DNA of 64,000 bases from Candidatus Didemnitutus sp. (GCA_019634575.1 JAHCAY010000002.1:668897-732896); one strand, 5' to 3'; positions 44,209 through 51,978 are shown, counted from the stretch's first letter. The notes: generated by a model from the letters alone, not told the origin. Program-made: numbers and translations.

Positions 44209-44946
44209 ATGGGAGCGAAGACCACCGGCCACACCGAACTGAAGTTCAAGCGCATCGTCCTCAAGTTGAGCGGCGAAGTCCTCCGCGGTCGCGGCACCGA
44301 GCCGATCGACGACACCACGCTCGAGGCGATGTGCACCCAGGTGAAGGAAATCCACGACCTCGGCGTGCAGGTCTGCATCGTCATCGGCGGCGGCAACATC
44401 TTCCGCGGCCTCCACGGCGCCAAGCGCGGCATCGACCGCACCACCGGCGACTACATGGGCATGCTCGCCACCGTCATCAACGGCCTCGCGCTCATGGATC
44501 GCCTCGAGAAACTCGGCGTCAGCACGCGCGTGCAGTCGGCCATCCCGATGAACCAGATCGCCGAGCCGTTCATTCTCCGCCGCGCCATCCGCCACCTCGA
44601 GAAAGACCGCGTCGTCATCTTCGTCGCCGGCACAGGCAACCCGTATTTCTCGACCGACACCACCGCCGCGCTCCGCGCCTCCGAGCTGCACGCCGACATC
44701 ATCATGAAGGCCACCAAGGTCGACGGCATCTACGACAAGGACCCGAAGAAGCACGCCGACGCGGTCAAATACGAGACGCTCACCTTCATCGACGCCCTCA
44801 AGCAGCGCCTCAACGTGATGGATTCGACCGCGTTCTCCCTCTGCATGGACAACAACGTCCCGATCCTCGTGTTCGACCTCAACGACGAGCACGCCATCCG
44901 CAAAGCCGTCCGCGGCGAAAAAGTCGGCACGCTCGTCAGCAATTGA
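44209..44946 (+). CDS. pyrH: UMP kinase
   Basis: A 245-residue protein that phosphorylates UMP to UDP in pyrimidine synthesis. Key family segments are IVLKLSGEVL near the start, VIGGGNIFRG near 60, DYMGMLATVINGLAL near 85, AGTGNPYFSTDTTAALRA near 144, and KATKVDGIYDKDPKK near 168. Length is normal. It is followed by frr, the common bacterial order. ATG 44209 starts MGAKTTGHTE; the longer frame upstream is antisense to the CheR-like gene. Confidence 0.98.
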   Translation: MGAKTTGHTELKFKRIVLKLSGEVLRGRGTEPIDDTTLEAMCTQVKEIHDLGVQVCIVIGGGNIFRGLHGAKRGIDRTTGDYMGMLATVINGLALMDRLEKLGVSTRVQSAIPMNQIAEPFILRRAIRHLEKDRVVIFVAGTGNPYFSTDTTAALRASELHADIIMKATKVDGIYDKDPKKHADAVKYETLTFIDALKQRLNVMDSTAFSLCMDNNVPILVFDLNDEHAIRKAVRGEKVGTLVSN

Positions 44947-44950
44947 GGGA

Positions 44951-45062
44951 AGCGGTAAGCAACAAGCGCTAAGCTCGAAGCTCTGCGCCGCGCTGCACTC
45001 GCCCCTTGCCGATCCCGTTTCCTACGCTTACTGCTTAAAGCCTAACGCTTACAGCCCTTCGC
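44951..45062. repeat. Period-7 repeat array between pyrH and frr
   Basis: Almost the whole gap can be read in 7-base steps. The left half has GCNNNAA units (GCGGTAA, GCAACAA, GCGCTAA, GCTCGAA) and the right half TTNNNGC-type units (TTACTGC, TTAAAGC, CTAACGC, TTACAGC), the reverse-complement pattern, so the region can fold as a large imperfect hairpin. Similar arrays follow frr. Confidence 0.75.
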
Positions 45063-45066
45063 TCCC

Positions 45067-45624
45067 ATGACCACCCAGACCCTCGCCGAAGCCCAAGCCC
45101 GCATGAAGAAAGCCGTCGAGCACACGCTCCACGAATTCTCCACCATCCACACCGGCAAGGCCTCGCCCGCCATGGTCGAGTCCGTGATGGTCGAAGCCTA
45201 CGGCTCCATGATGCCGCTCAAAGGCTGCGCCGCCATCACCACGCCCGACCCGCGCATGATCCAGATCCAGCCGTGGGACAAGGGCCTCACCCGCGCCATC
45301 GAGAAGGCGCTCCAAATGGCCAACATCGGCGTGAACCCCGTCGTCGACGGCCAGCTCATCCGCCTCCCCTTCCCCGAACTCTCCAAGGAGCGCCGTCAGG
45401 AATTCGTGAAGACCGCGCACCGCCTCGCCGAGGAAGGCCGCGTCGCCGTCCGCCACGTCCGCCGCGACGCCATGGAAGCCGCCAAGAAACTCAAGAAGGA
45501 CGGCAAAATTTCCGAAGACGACGAGAAGCGCCTCGAGAAGGACGTCCAGACCTCGACCGACAAATCCATCAAGGACATCGACACGCACCTCGCCCACAAG
45601 GAAAAGGACCTGATGACGGTGTGA
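45067..45624 (+). CDS. frr: Ribosome recycling factor
   Basis: A 185-residue protein that splits post-termination ribosomes with EF-G. Typical features are the start of helix 1 with RMKKAVEHTLHEFSTIHTGK, ASPAMVESVMVEAYG, and the C-terminal RVAVRHVRRDAMEAAKKLKK helix. Length is as expected. The gene is separated from pyrH by a period-7 repeat array and followed by a similar array and a strong terminator. Confidence 0.98.
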   Translation: MTTQTLAEAQARMKKAVEHTLHEFSTIHTGKASPAMVESVMVEAYGSMMPLKGCAAITTPDPRMIQIQPWDKGLTRAIEKALQMANIGVNPVVDGQLIRLPFPELSKERRQEFVKTAHRLAEEGRVAVRHVRRDAMEAAKKLKKDGKISEDDEKRLEKDVQTSTDKSIKDIDTHLAHKEKDLMTV

Positions 45625-45643
45625 GGCGCGCGACGCGCGCGCC

Positions 45644-45685
45644 AGCCGTCAGCTCTCAGCCATCAGCTGTCAGCTGTCAGCTCCT
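45644..45685. repeat. Period-7 repeat array after frr
   Basis: Six consecutive 7-base units: AGCCGTC, AGCTCTC, AGCCATC, AGCTGTC, AGCTGTC, AGCTCCT. The fixed AGC with variable positions after it matches the array upstream of frr. Confidence 0.8.
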
Positions 45686-45692
45686 CCGATTC

Positions 45693-45722
45693 GCCCGCGC
45701 CACCCGCGCGGGCTTTTTATTT
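45693..45722 (+). terminator. Rho-independent terminator after frr
   Basis: GCCCGCG and CGCGGGC pair across a 7-base loop and are followed by TTTTTATTT. It closes the pyrH-frr unit, so the following helicase needs its own promoter. Confidence 0.88.
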
Positions 45723-45747
45723 CCGGCGCCGCGCGCCCGCCTTTTTC

Positions 45748-45860
45748 CTTCCCTCTCCGCGCTCCGTCCTCTGTCTTCAATCCTCCGCCCTCCGTTTTTC
45801 CACTCCTTTCTCCCGCTTGAAGCTTACAGCTTAGAGCTTACCGCTTACCGCTCTTCCCGC
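45748..45860. repeat. Period-7 repeat array upstream of helicase start
   Basis: The gap continues in 7-base steps (GCTCCGT, CCTCTGT, CTTCAAT, CCTCCGC, CCTCCGT and so on) and ends with TTGAAGC, TTACAGC, TTAGAGC, TTACCGC, TTACCGC directly before the TTG start of the helicase gene. Confidence 0.75.
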
Positions 45861-47876
45861 TTGTCCGACTTCGAACTCGATTCTCCTTTCCCCTCCGCCG
45901 GCTCCGCTCCCGCGATCGATTTCCGCGCGTCCCTCAACGACGAGCAGTTCAACGCCGTCACCGCCGAGCCCGGCCCGCTCCTCGTCCTCGCCGGCGCCGG
46001 CTCCGGCAAGACCCGCACGCTCACCTACCGCGTCGCCTACCTGCTCTCCCAGGGCGTGAAGCCCGGCGAGATCCTCCTCCTCACCTTCACCAACAAGGCC
46101 GCGAAGGAGATGCTTCACCGCGTCCACGAGCTCACCGGCGTCGAGCCCGCGCGTTTCTGGGGCGGCACCTTCCACTCCATCGGCAACCGCGCCCTGCGCA
46201 TGTTCGGCGATGCGATCCAGCTCCCGAAAAACTTCTCCATCCTCGACGCCGACGAATCCGAGTCCCTCCTCAAGCAGTGCGTCGAGTCCATCGACAAGCT
46301 CTTCTTCAAGGACAAGACCAACCCCCGCCCCAGCCCGCTCTTCAGCGTCCTCTCCCTCGCGCGCAACAAGCAGTGCTCCGTCGTGGACCTCGTCGAGCGC
46401 CAGTTCCCGCACTACCGCGAGATCGCGCACCTCTTCCCGAAATTCTCCGCCGCCTACGACAAGGCGAAGCGCGAGCAGTCCGTCGTCGACTACGACGACC
46501 TCCTCGAACTCTGGCTCAAGCTCCTCACCGACGCGCCCGACGTCGCCGCGTATTTCAACCAGCGCTTCCGCCACGTCCTCGTCGACGAATACCAGGACAC
46601 CAACACCATCCAGGCCCAGATCGTCGACAAGCTCGCCTCGCACCACCGCGTCATGGCCGTCGGCGACGACGCGCAATGCATCTACTCGTGGCGCGGCGCC
46701 GAGTTCGAAAACATCATGACGTTCCCCGACCGCCATCCGGGCACCGTCATTCACCGCATCGAGGTCAACTACCGCTCGACGCCCGAGATCCTCAATTTCG
46801 CCAACGGCGTCCTCAACACCGCGCCCAAGGGCCAGCATTTCGAAAAGGAACTCCGCGCCGCCCGCAAACACGGCCCGAAGCCGTCCGTCATCCAGGCGAT
46901 GGACGACCGCGAGCAAGCCGCCTTCGTCCTCAAGCGCATCGAGTCGCTCGTGCAGGACGACGGCGTCTCACCCAAGGAGATCGCGATCCTCTACCGCTCG
47001 CACTTCATCGCGCTCGAGATGCAGCTCGCGCTCTCCCGCGCCGGCATCCCCTACGTCATCACGTCCGGCGTGAAATTCTTCGAGCGCCAGCACGTCCGCG
47101 ACCTCATCGCGCTCATCCAATTCGTCTACAACCCGAGCAACACGCTCGCCTGGCAACGTTTCGCCGTCCTGCTCCCGAAGGTCGGCGAAAAAGGCGCGCA
47201 GAAAATCTACGGCGCCGCGCTCGACCACGCGAAGCTCCTGCAGAAAAACTTCATCGACGCCCTCGCCGAGGACGACGTGAAGACCAAGGTCCCGAAGGAC
47301 GCCAAGGACGACTGGGCCAACTTCTGCGCCTCGCTCCAGCAGGTCGCCGCCGCGATGGACGAGGGCAAGCCCGCCGACGCCGTGAAGGTCGCGATCGACG
47401 GCTGGTATGGCGACTACATGCGCGGCGCCTACGCTGACTACCTCGACCGCCTCGAGGAATTGAAGGGCTTCGTCGGCTTCGCGTCGCAGTTCACCGAGAT
47501 GCAGGAGATGCTCACGCAAGTCGCGCTCCTCAACGGCGAGACCGCCGAGAAGGAAGTCGAGCCCACCGACGACGCCATCCGCCTGACGACAGTGCACCAA
47601 GCCAAGGGCCTCGAATACGACGTCGTCTTCGTCATCGGCGCCGCCGACAACCAGTTTCCGACCCGCCGCTCGATCGAAGACGGAGACGTCGAAGAAGAAC
47701 GCCGCCTCTTCTACGTCGCCGTCACCCGCGCCAAAAACGAGCTCTACATCAGCTACCCGAAAGTCGCGACCCGCGCCGGCCCGGGAGGAATGATGCTACA
47801 ACCGTCGAGATTCCTCCTAGAGTTACCGAACGACCTCTACGACGAACTGCGCATCAAGCGGAGCTGGGGCTGGTAG
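45861..47876 (+). CDS. pcrA: UvrD/PcrA-family superfamily 1 DNA helicase
   Basis: A 671-residue 3'-5' helicase of repair and replication. Motif I GAGSGKTRT near residue 47, motif II VDEYQDTN near 241, motif III GDDAQCIYSWRGA near 270, motif IV VNYRSTPEI near 300, motif V TVHQAKGLEYDVV near 575, and motif VI LFYVAVTRAKNELY near 615 are all intact. The start is taken as TTG 45861, because no ATG precedes motif I and the frame upstream runs back through the repeats and frr. The product is slightly short at the C-terminus compared with PcrA. Confidence 0.93.
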   Translation: MSDFELDSPFPSAGSAPAIDFRASLNDEQFNAVTAEPGPLLVLAGAGSGKTRTLTYRVAYLLSQGVKPGEILLLTFTNKAAKEMLHRVHELTGVEPARFWGGTFHSIGNRALRMFGDAIQLPKNFSILDADESESLLKQCVESIDKLFFKDKTNPRPSPLFSVLSLARNKQCSVVDLVERQFPHYREIAHLFPKFSAAYDKAKREQSVVDYDDLLELWLKLLTDAPDVAAYFNQRFRHVLVDEYQDTNTIQAQIVDKLASHHRVMAVGDDAQCIYSWRGAEFENIMTFPDRHPGTVIHRIEVNYRSTPEILNFANGVLNTAPKGQHFEKELRAARKHGPKPSVIQAMDDREQAAFVLKRIESLVQDDGVSPKEIAILYRSHFIALEMQLALSRAGIPYVITSGVKFFERQHVRDLIALIQFVYNPSNTLAWQRFAVLLPKVGEKGAQKIYGAALDHAKLLQKNFIDALAEDDVKTKVPKDAKDDWANFCASLQQVAAAMDEGKPADAVKVAIDGWYGDYMRGAYADYLDRLEELKGFVGFASQFTEMQEMLTQVALLNGETAEKEVEPTDDAIRLTTVHQAKGLEYDVVFVIGAADNQFPTRRSIEDGDVEEERRLFYVAVTRAKNELYISYPKVATRAGPGGMMLQPSRFLLELPNDLYDELRIKRSWGW

Positions 47877-47887
47877 TCTAAGTTTCC

Positions 47888-48256
47888 TTAGGAGAGGAGT
47901 TGATCAAAAACCCCGTCGATGTTGAGGTGCTTCCGACGCAGCGCCGCATACAGTTCCTCAAAAACCCGTTGATCCTCGCCACGAAAGTCAGCCGAATTAA
48001 ACGAAAACATTTCAGGCTCTTTCATTCCGCGATTATTCGCTTCGTGAGCGATAGCAGAAAGCGGAATTCCTACAGACTTAGGATAAAGATAAAAAGAAAA
48101 CGGTCCGTATTCCGAGGTCCTGTGAGGACCATGTAGAACGGACATCGCCATACCACGGTAGCGGAAATAGAATTCCGTATCTTGGAGGTGAATATCCGAA
48201 ACGGATCCGATATCCCGCAGGACACGCTTCATCACTTCAATCGCTCTTGGGTCCAT
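47888..48256 (-). CDS. Hypothetical protein of low-GC cassette
   Basis: A 122-residue soluble protein with no signal or membrane segment. Aromatic-rich strands (EFYFRYRGMAMSVLH, GPFSFYLYPKSV) are followed by a helical C-terminus (RVFEELYAALRRKHLN). I recognise no family. It overlaps the upstream membrane-protein gene by 20 bp, so the two are a unit. Base composition is visibly lower in G+C than the genes on either side, which suggests transfer from another source. Confidence 0.7.
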   Translation of the reverse strand: MDPRAIEVMKRVLRDIGSVSDIHLQDTEFYFRYRGMAMSVLHGPHRTSEYGPFSFYLYPKSVGIPLSAIAHEANNRGMKEPEMFSFNSADFRGEDQRVFEELYAALRRKHLNIDGVFDQLLS

Positions 48257-48689
48257 GGTGTTCCTTAAGTAATGTAATTGCAGCTCCTAGCGTTTGTTCA
48301 TCCAGGAGTGCGTGCAACTGCTCGGACAGTCGCCTTTTTTTGGGTTCCGAAAGTTGTTCCAAACCGTCAGCGAAACGAATGAGTTCATCGTAGCACACCT
48401 TGAACTGCGCATTTCCATCACCAAGGAGACGGATCATCCCAGCAAGCTCGCCAAGAAGTGCCAGAATCTCTCGCTTGTCCTCTTTCACCTCGAAATTGAG
48501 AGAGTCAAGTCGTGCCAACGCGCCTTTGATTTTTTTCATCCTCTCTCCAACGAGCGTATGAGCTAGAATTCGACCAAAAGCTGATATTTTTTCGCGATGG
48601 AAAATCAGCGCATAGAGGGCAATCAGCCCGAGAACGAGGCTGACGCTATCCGAGAAAAATGAGACAATAGCTGTGAGCTTCTCTAGCAC
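48237..48689 (-). CDS. Hypothetical single-span membrane protein of low-GC cassette
   Basis: A 150-residue protein: an N-terminal membrane helix (SVSLVLGLIALYALIFH, about residues 15-31), then a cytoplasmic helical domain rich in K, E, L and R with heptad-like spacing (about 50-140). No family is recognised. It is the first gene of a two-gene low-GC unit and could anchor or sense for its partner. A small membrane protein with a soluble partner is a layout seen in some defence and signalling cassettes, but nothing here proves such a role. Confidence 0.7.
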   Translation of the reverse strand: MLEKLTAIVSFFSDSVSLVLGLIALYALIFHREKISAFGRILAHTLVGERMKKIKGALARLDSLNFEVKEDKREILALLGELAGMIRLLGDGNAQFKVCYDELIRFADGLEQLSEPKKRRLSEQLHALLDEQTLGAAITLLKEHHGPKSD

Positions 48690-48740
48690 GAAGATTGACG
48701 CAACCGAACTGGTGCGATTTGCGCAATCTTGAAACCTGCG

Positions 48741-48766
48741 GCCGAGCCGACGGGGTCAGGCCGTTG
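48741..48766. repeat. GAGCCGAYGGGGTCA repeat, copy 1
   Basis: Contains GAGCCGACGGGGTCAGGCCG. First of six short interspersed copies between 48.7 and 50.4 kb. This variant continues with CCGTTG rather than GGCTTGACTC. Confidence 0.75.
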
Positions 48767-48856
48767 CGTGTTGCATCGGGCATCCGCTGCAATCCGGCCG
48801 GAATCAGTCCGATGCTTGTTGCAGAAACTCGCGCCGCGTCCGACGCCCCGTATTTC

Positions 48857-48938
48857 ACCACGGATTTCACCGATCACACGGATCAGACTCCGCCAAGGCT
48901 CCGGCTGACAGGTCCGTCTTCCCTCGGTCCTCCATCCG
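48857..48938. repeat. ACCACGGATT-type interspersed element, copy 1
   Basis: Starts ACCACGGATTTCACCGATCA, includes CCAAGGCTCCGGCTGAC and ends at CCTCCATCCG. It matches the complete copy at 50421-50523 but lacks its right end. Confidence 0.7.
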
Positions 48939-48940
48939 GG

Positions 48941-48998
48941 TCGAGCCGATGGGGTCATGGTCGAGCCGATGGGGTCATGGCTTGACTCTTGACTGACC
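48941..48998. repeat. GAGCCGAYGGGGTCA repeat, tandem copies 2a and 2b
   Basis: TCGAGCCGATGGGGTCATGG occurs twice in direct tandem at 20-bp spacing (48941 and 48961), the second followed by CTTGACTCTTGACTGAC. Confidence 0.8.
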
Positions 48999-49030
48999 GA
49001 GCAGCGCGCCGCGCTCGACGCCGATTCTTC

Positions 49031-49079
49031 ACCACGGATTTCACGGTCAACACAGATCATGCAACGGACATCCATCCGG
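49031..49079. repeat. ACCACGGATT-type interspersed element, shortened copy
   Basis: Begins ACCACGGATTTCACGG and ends CATCCATCCGGG; the middle present in the full copy is missing. Confidence 0.6.
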
Positions 49080-49080
49080 G

Positions 49081-49118
49081 CCGAGCCGACGGGGTCATAG
49101 CTTGACTCTTGACTGACG
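49081..49118. repeat. GAGCCGAYGGGGTCA repeat, copy 3
   Basis: CCGAGCCGACGGGGTCATAG followed by CTTGACTCTTGACTGAC, directly after a shortened ACCACGGATT element. Confidence 0.8.
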
Positions 49119-49160
49119 TCGTCGCCGCGCCGCGCTCGACACAGTTTATTCACGCGGCAA

Positions 49161-49182
49161 ACCGACGGGGTCAGGCCGTTGT
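49161..49182. repeat. GAGCCGAYGGGGTCA repeat, copy 4
   Basis: ACCGACGGGGTCAGGCCGTTG, the same variant as copy 1, ends about 10 bp before the stop of the CPBP gene. The gap 48690-49193 holds only these repeats. Confidence 0.7.
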
Positions 49183-49193
49183 TGGTTGATCGG

Positions 49194-50048
49194 CTAACCC
49201 CGGGGGAGGTGAACCACGACCGGCTGCGGATCAGCCGGTGCAGGTGCCTGGCGCCAGGCCAGCCGGCCGCGCGTGACGACGAGCAGCACGCCGGCCAACA
49301 CCCAGAAGCAGACGATGATGGTGGTGAGCGGCGCGCTGCTTGGGCGCACGCCGCCTTCGCCGATAAAACCGCCGAGGATCGCGCCGGAGGCGTTGAACAC
49401 GGCATGCAGCAGGATGGCTACGAGCACACTGCCACGGGAAAGGTTCCGCGCGGTCGTCATCACGAAGGCCAGCGCGGCGACGAGCGCCAGATAGTTCACA
49501 AACGACCCGCCCCCATACCCTGGGATCAGAAAAAGCGGCAAGTGCCACCCGGCCCACAGCGCACCGAGGACCAGCGTGCCCCGCCATGGCCCGAAGCATC
49601 GTTGCAGACGCGGCAGCGCGTAGCCGCGCCAGCCCGCCTCCTCGCCCAACGGGCCGGCCATCATGAGGGCCCGCCAAGTGGCCGCCGGATAGCCTGCCAG
49701 CGCGGCCCAAGAGACACTACCAGGCCCGCCCTGCGCCAGCCAGCAACCGGGCGCGACCACGAAGGCGAACACAATCAGCAGCGCTCCCGTGCCCAAGCCG
49801 ACGCCAAACGGCACCGCGCCGGGCCAGAGCGTGAACGCCCGCCAGTTGCCGGTGGCGCGCCGGTGCAACCATAGAGCCACCAGCGTCGGACAAAACGTCC
49901 CCGGCAGCACCCACGGCATCGGTAGCGTTACGGGCAGCCAGCCCAGCCCCTGACCGGACAGCACCAACGGCAGCCAAAGCAGCCAGGTCGACGCCAGCGT
50001 GAATACGAAAAATCGGACGAGTTCCACCCGGTCGGCCTCCTTCGTCAT
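49194..50048 (-). CDS. CPBP-family intramembrane metalloprotease
   Basis: From ATG 50048, 284 residues with about eight membrane helices. The CPBP/Abi signature is present: EEAGWRGY near residue 136 (EExxxR motif), WAGWHLPLF near 170 (second motif with histidine), and HAVFNASGA near 225 (third motif with H and N). These proteases cut or protect peptides in the membrane, including bacteriocin immunity. The gene is flanked on both sides by GAGCCGAYGGGGTCA repeats. A longer upstream frame reads through repeats and is rejected. Confidence 0.88.
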   Translation of the reverse strand: MTKEADRVELVRFFVFTLASTWLLWLPLVLSGQGLGWLPVTLPMPWVLPGTFCPTLVALWLHRRATGNWRAFTLWPGAVPFGVGLGTGALLIVFAFVVAPGCWLAQGGPGSVSWAALAGYPAATWRALMMAGPLGEEAGWRGYALPRLQRCFGPWRGTLVLGALWAGWHLPLFLIPGYGGGSFVNYLALVAALAFVMTTARNLSRGSVLVAILLHAVFNASGAILGGFIGEGGVRPSSAPLTTIIVCFWVLAGVLLVVTRGRLAWRQAPAPADPQPVVVHLPRG

Positions 50049-50110
50049 GCAGGGAGAAAATGCGTGCGTTCCCAACCTGGCAAGCCCTGGCCCGAGCCGA
50101 AGGTGCCCGG

Positions 50111-50149
50111 GCGGAGCCGATGGGGTCATGGCTTGGCTATTGACTGACA
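50111..50149. repeat. GAGCCGAYGGGGTCA repeat, copy 5
   Basis: GCGGAGCCGATGGGGTCATG followed by GCTTGGCTATTGACTGACA, upstream of the CPBP gene. Confidence 0.8.
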
Positions 50150-50205
50150 TCGGCGGCCGGAACTGCGTTCGACGCCGTCCTCGCCTCGGCAGATTCCGAT
50201 CTCGC

Positions 50206-50307
50206 CACAGAGAGCACCGAGGCAAACCGGAGAACACGGAGCACGACGCCGCGCCCGTTGCCGCTGTCGGCCTCCCTCTGCTCTGTGTCTCCTCCGCGCT
50301 CTCTGTG
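50206..50307. repeat. CACAGAG-ended inverted-repeat element, copy 1
   Basis: CACAGAGAG at 50206-50214 and CTCTCTGTG at 50299-50307 are exact reverse complements bounding a 102-bp unit; a relative lies at 52027-52106. Confidence 0.6.
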
Positions 50308-50350
50308 TCCCAGCGTTTCGCGCCGGTTCGGGATTTGACCCGCTCCCGCC

Positions 50351-50387
50351 GCGAGCCGACGGGGTCATGGCTTGACTCTTGACAGTC
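50351..50387. repeat. GAGCCGAYGGGGTCA repeat, copy 6
   Basis: GCGAGCCGACGGGGTCATGG followed by CTTGACTCTTGACAGTC. Confidence 0.8.
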
Positions 50388-50420
50388 GCACGGCGCGACG
50401 CGCCCGACGCCGTCTATTTC

Positions 50421-50523
50421 ACCACGGATTTCACGGATCACACGGACCAGACTCCCCAGGGTTCCGGTTGACCGGTCCGCCTTCCCTCGGCCCTCCATCC
50501 GTGCCATCCGCGCAATCCGTGGT
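50421..50523. repeat. ACCACGGATT-type interspersed element, complete copy
   Basis: ACCACGGATT at 50421-50430 and its exact reverse complement AATCCGTGGT at 50514-50523 bound a 103-bp unit. Partial relatives lie at 48857, 49031 and 51601. It looks like a miniature inverted-repeat or REP element. The 50049-50580 gap contains only this and neighbouring repeats. Confidence 0.75.
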
Positions 50524-50580
50524 CAAAAACTCCGGCGCCGCCAACGGCCGTGCGCTTTCGGCGGCCTGCTCGTGCCGGAT

Positions 50581-51486
50581 TTACTTCGCCGGCGATCGGA
50601 CGATGATCTTGCCGTCCGGCTTCGAGCCGGGCGGCTTCTCGGTGCCGATCCTCGCCCGCAAGCCGGGAGAGAGTTTCGCCGGATCGATCTTCGTCCCGGT
50701 GATGTCGATCGTCGCCCGCATGTCGGCGAAGCCCTCGGGCAGCGTGGTCAGCGGATTATTGCGGACCCGCAGCTGGTTGACGATTTTCACCTGACCAAAC
50801 TCGGTCGGCAACTCGCTGATCTGGTTGTCCGAAAGATCGCAGACCCGCAGCCGGGTCAGCCTGCCGATGGTGGCGGGCACGGTCGCGATGCGGTTGCCCG
50901 AGAGATTCAAGTGCCGCAATTCGGTGAGATGGCCGATCTCCGGGGGCAGCTCGCTCAGCTGGTTCCTGGAGAACTGGAGTTTCTTCAGTTTCCTCATCGT
51001 GTAGACGAAGGGCGGCACGGTCGTGAAGCGGTTCGACGTGAAATACATTCCCTCGAGCGCATCCATTTGCCGCAGGGCGAGCGGCAGGGTCTGCAGCCGG
51101 TTGAATTCGAGGTAGAGGAATTTGACCTGCTTCAGGCGACCGAGCTCTTCCGGCAGCGACTCGATCCGGTTGCGATTCAGGAAGAGATGAAGGTGGGCGA
51201 CCTCGGTGATCGGACGCTTTTGTCCGGCGTCGTCGACGGTCAGCTCGCTCAGCCCGGTCAGGTCGGTGAGGTCCAAGCCGGAGAGCAACAGCGCGCGGTC
51301 GCCCTCCTGGAGGTTGTTCGTCTGGTCGATCGCCGTGGGCATCACCGCGCCTTTCGTTGCGATAAAAAGGGTGAGCGGATGGTCGCGGGCGTAGTCCTGG
51401 AGCGTGACGGCGAAGGCAGACGCCGACGCCACGGAAAGCACCAACAGCGCGGCGAAGGTCGAGGACAGGCGAGGGATACGACGCAT
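50581..51486 (-). CDS. Secreted leucine-rich-repeat protein
   Basis: From ATG 51486, 301 residues. A signal peptide (LSSTFAALLVLSVASASAFA) is followed by about eight leucine-rich repeats of 23 residues from about residue 90 to 250 (for example IESLPEELGRLKQVKFLYLE, LSELPPEIGHLTELRHLNLS, ISELPTEFGQVKIVNQLRVR). These are the bacterial IPPLP/LxxLP type, which act in binding surface partners. An upstream ATG gives a charged extension without signal peptide and is rejected. Ligand unknown. Confidence 0.88.
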   Translation of the reverse strand: MRRIPRLSSTFAALLVLSVASASAFAVTLQDYARDHPLTLFIATKGAVMPTAIDQTNNLQEGDRALLLSGLDLTDLTGLSELTVDDAGQKRPITEVAHLHLFLNRNRIESLPEELGRLKQVKFLYLEFNRLQTLPLALRQMDALEGMYFTSNRFTTVPPFVYTMRKLKKLQFSRNQLSELPPEIGHLTELRHLNLSGNRIATVPATIGRLTRLRVCDLSDNQISELPTEFGQVKIVNQLRVRNNPLTTLPEGFADMRATIDITGTKIDPAKLSPGLRARIGTEKPPGSKPDGKIIVRSPAK

Positions 51487-51600
51487 TTGGTTTTTGGGGT
51501 TGGGGTCGGCCAGTCGCGGCAAGAGACGCGCACCCATCGTCCGGAGTTTCATCCGCTGGACCGAGCCGAACGGCACGCCGCGCTCGATGTCGTCTGTTTC

Positions 51601-51704
51601 ACCACGACTCTCACGAATGAAACGGATCCGCCTTCGCCAAGGCTACGGCGGACAAGTCCGCCACGCTTCGGGCATCCATCCGTGACATCTGCGCAATCCG
51701 TGGT
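51601..51704. repeat. ACCACGGATT-type interspersed element, diverged copy
   Basis: Starts ACCACGACTCTCACGA (diverged left end) and ends with intact AATCCGTGGT at 51695-51704. The middle carries CCAAGGCTACGGCGGACAAG, a short motif also seen at 51969 and 52468. Confidence 0.65.
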
Positions 51705-51774
51705 CAAAAACCCCGGCGCTCCTCGCGGCTAAATTTCCGCGCCCCACTCTCCACACTCCGCTCCCGCCGACCTC

Positions 51775-51978
51775 ATGCCCCTCTCCAAATCCCCCGACGC
51801 CTTCAAACTCCGCACGCTGTTCATGGGCTCGCTCGGCGAGATCCCCGAGAGCCACGCCCGCACCGCCGGCCAGAAGCAGCTCGCCGCCTGGCTCAAGGCC
51901 GGCCTCATCGAGCATCGCCGCGCCGAAAAACTCTACGCCCTCACCCCCAAAGGCGAAGCCCGCATCAGCCTTCGCTAA
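51775..51978 (+). CDS. Small winged-helix-like protein
   Basis: A 67-residue protein. The C-terminal part LKAGLIEHRRAEKLYALTPK is the recognition-helix-and-wing pattern of small winged-helix proteins (GLIExR, then KLYALTPKG). The middle SLGEIPESHARTAGQKQLAA is conserved in a damaged duplicate 0.6 kb downstream. The stop codon lies within a short interspersed repeat (CCTTCGCTAAAGCTTCGGC). It may be a real small regulator or a remnant of a larger gene. Confidence 0.5.
   Translation: MPLSKSPDAFKLRTLFMGSLGEIPESHARTAGQKQLAAWLKAGLIEHRRAEKLYALTPKGEARISLR

Noticed and set aside
44032..44892. Extension of the CheR-like frame to a 593-residue protein
   Set aside because: The added part is antisense to pyrH and reads as repetitive V/G/E/H/D sequence.
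44951..45860. Period-7 repeats as a CRISPR or minisatellite
   Set aside because: Units of seven bases are too short for CRISPR, and they are not identical as in a simple tandem repeat.
45831..46916. 361-residue minus-strand frame opposite the UvrD helicase
   Set aside because: Low-complexity antisense shadow; all SF1 helicase motifs are on the plus strand.
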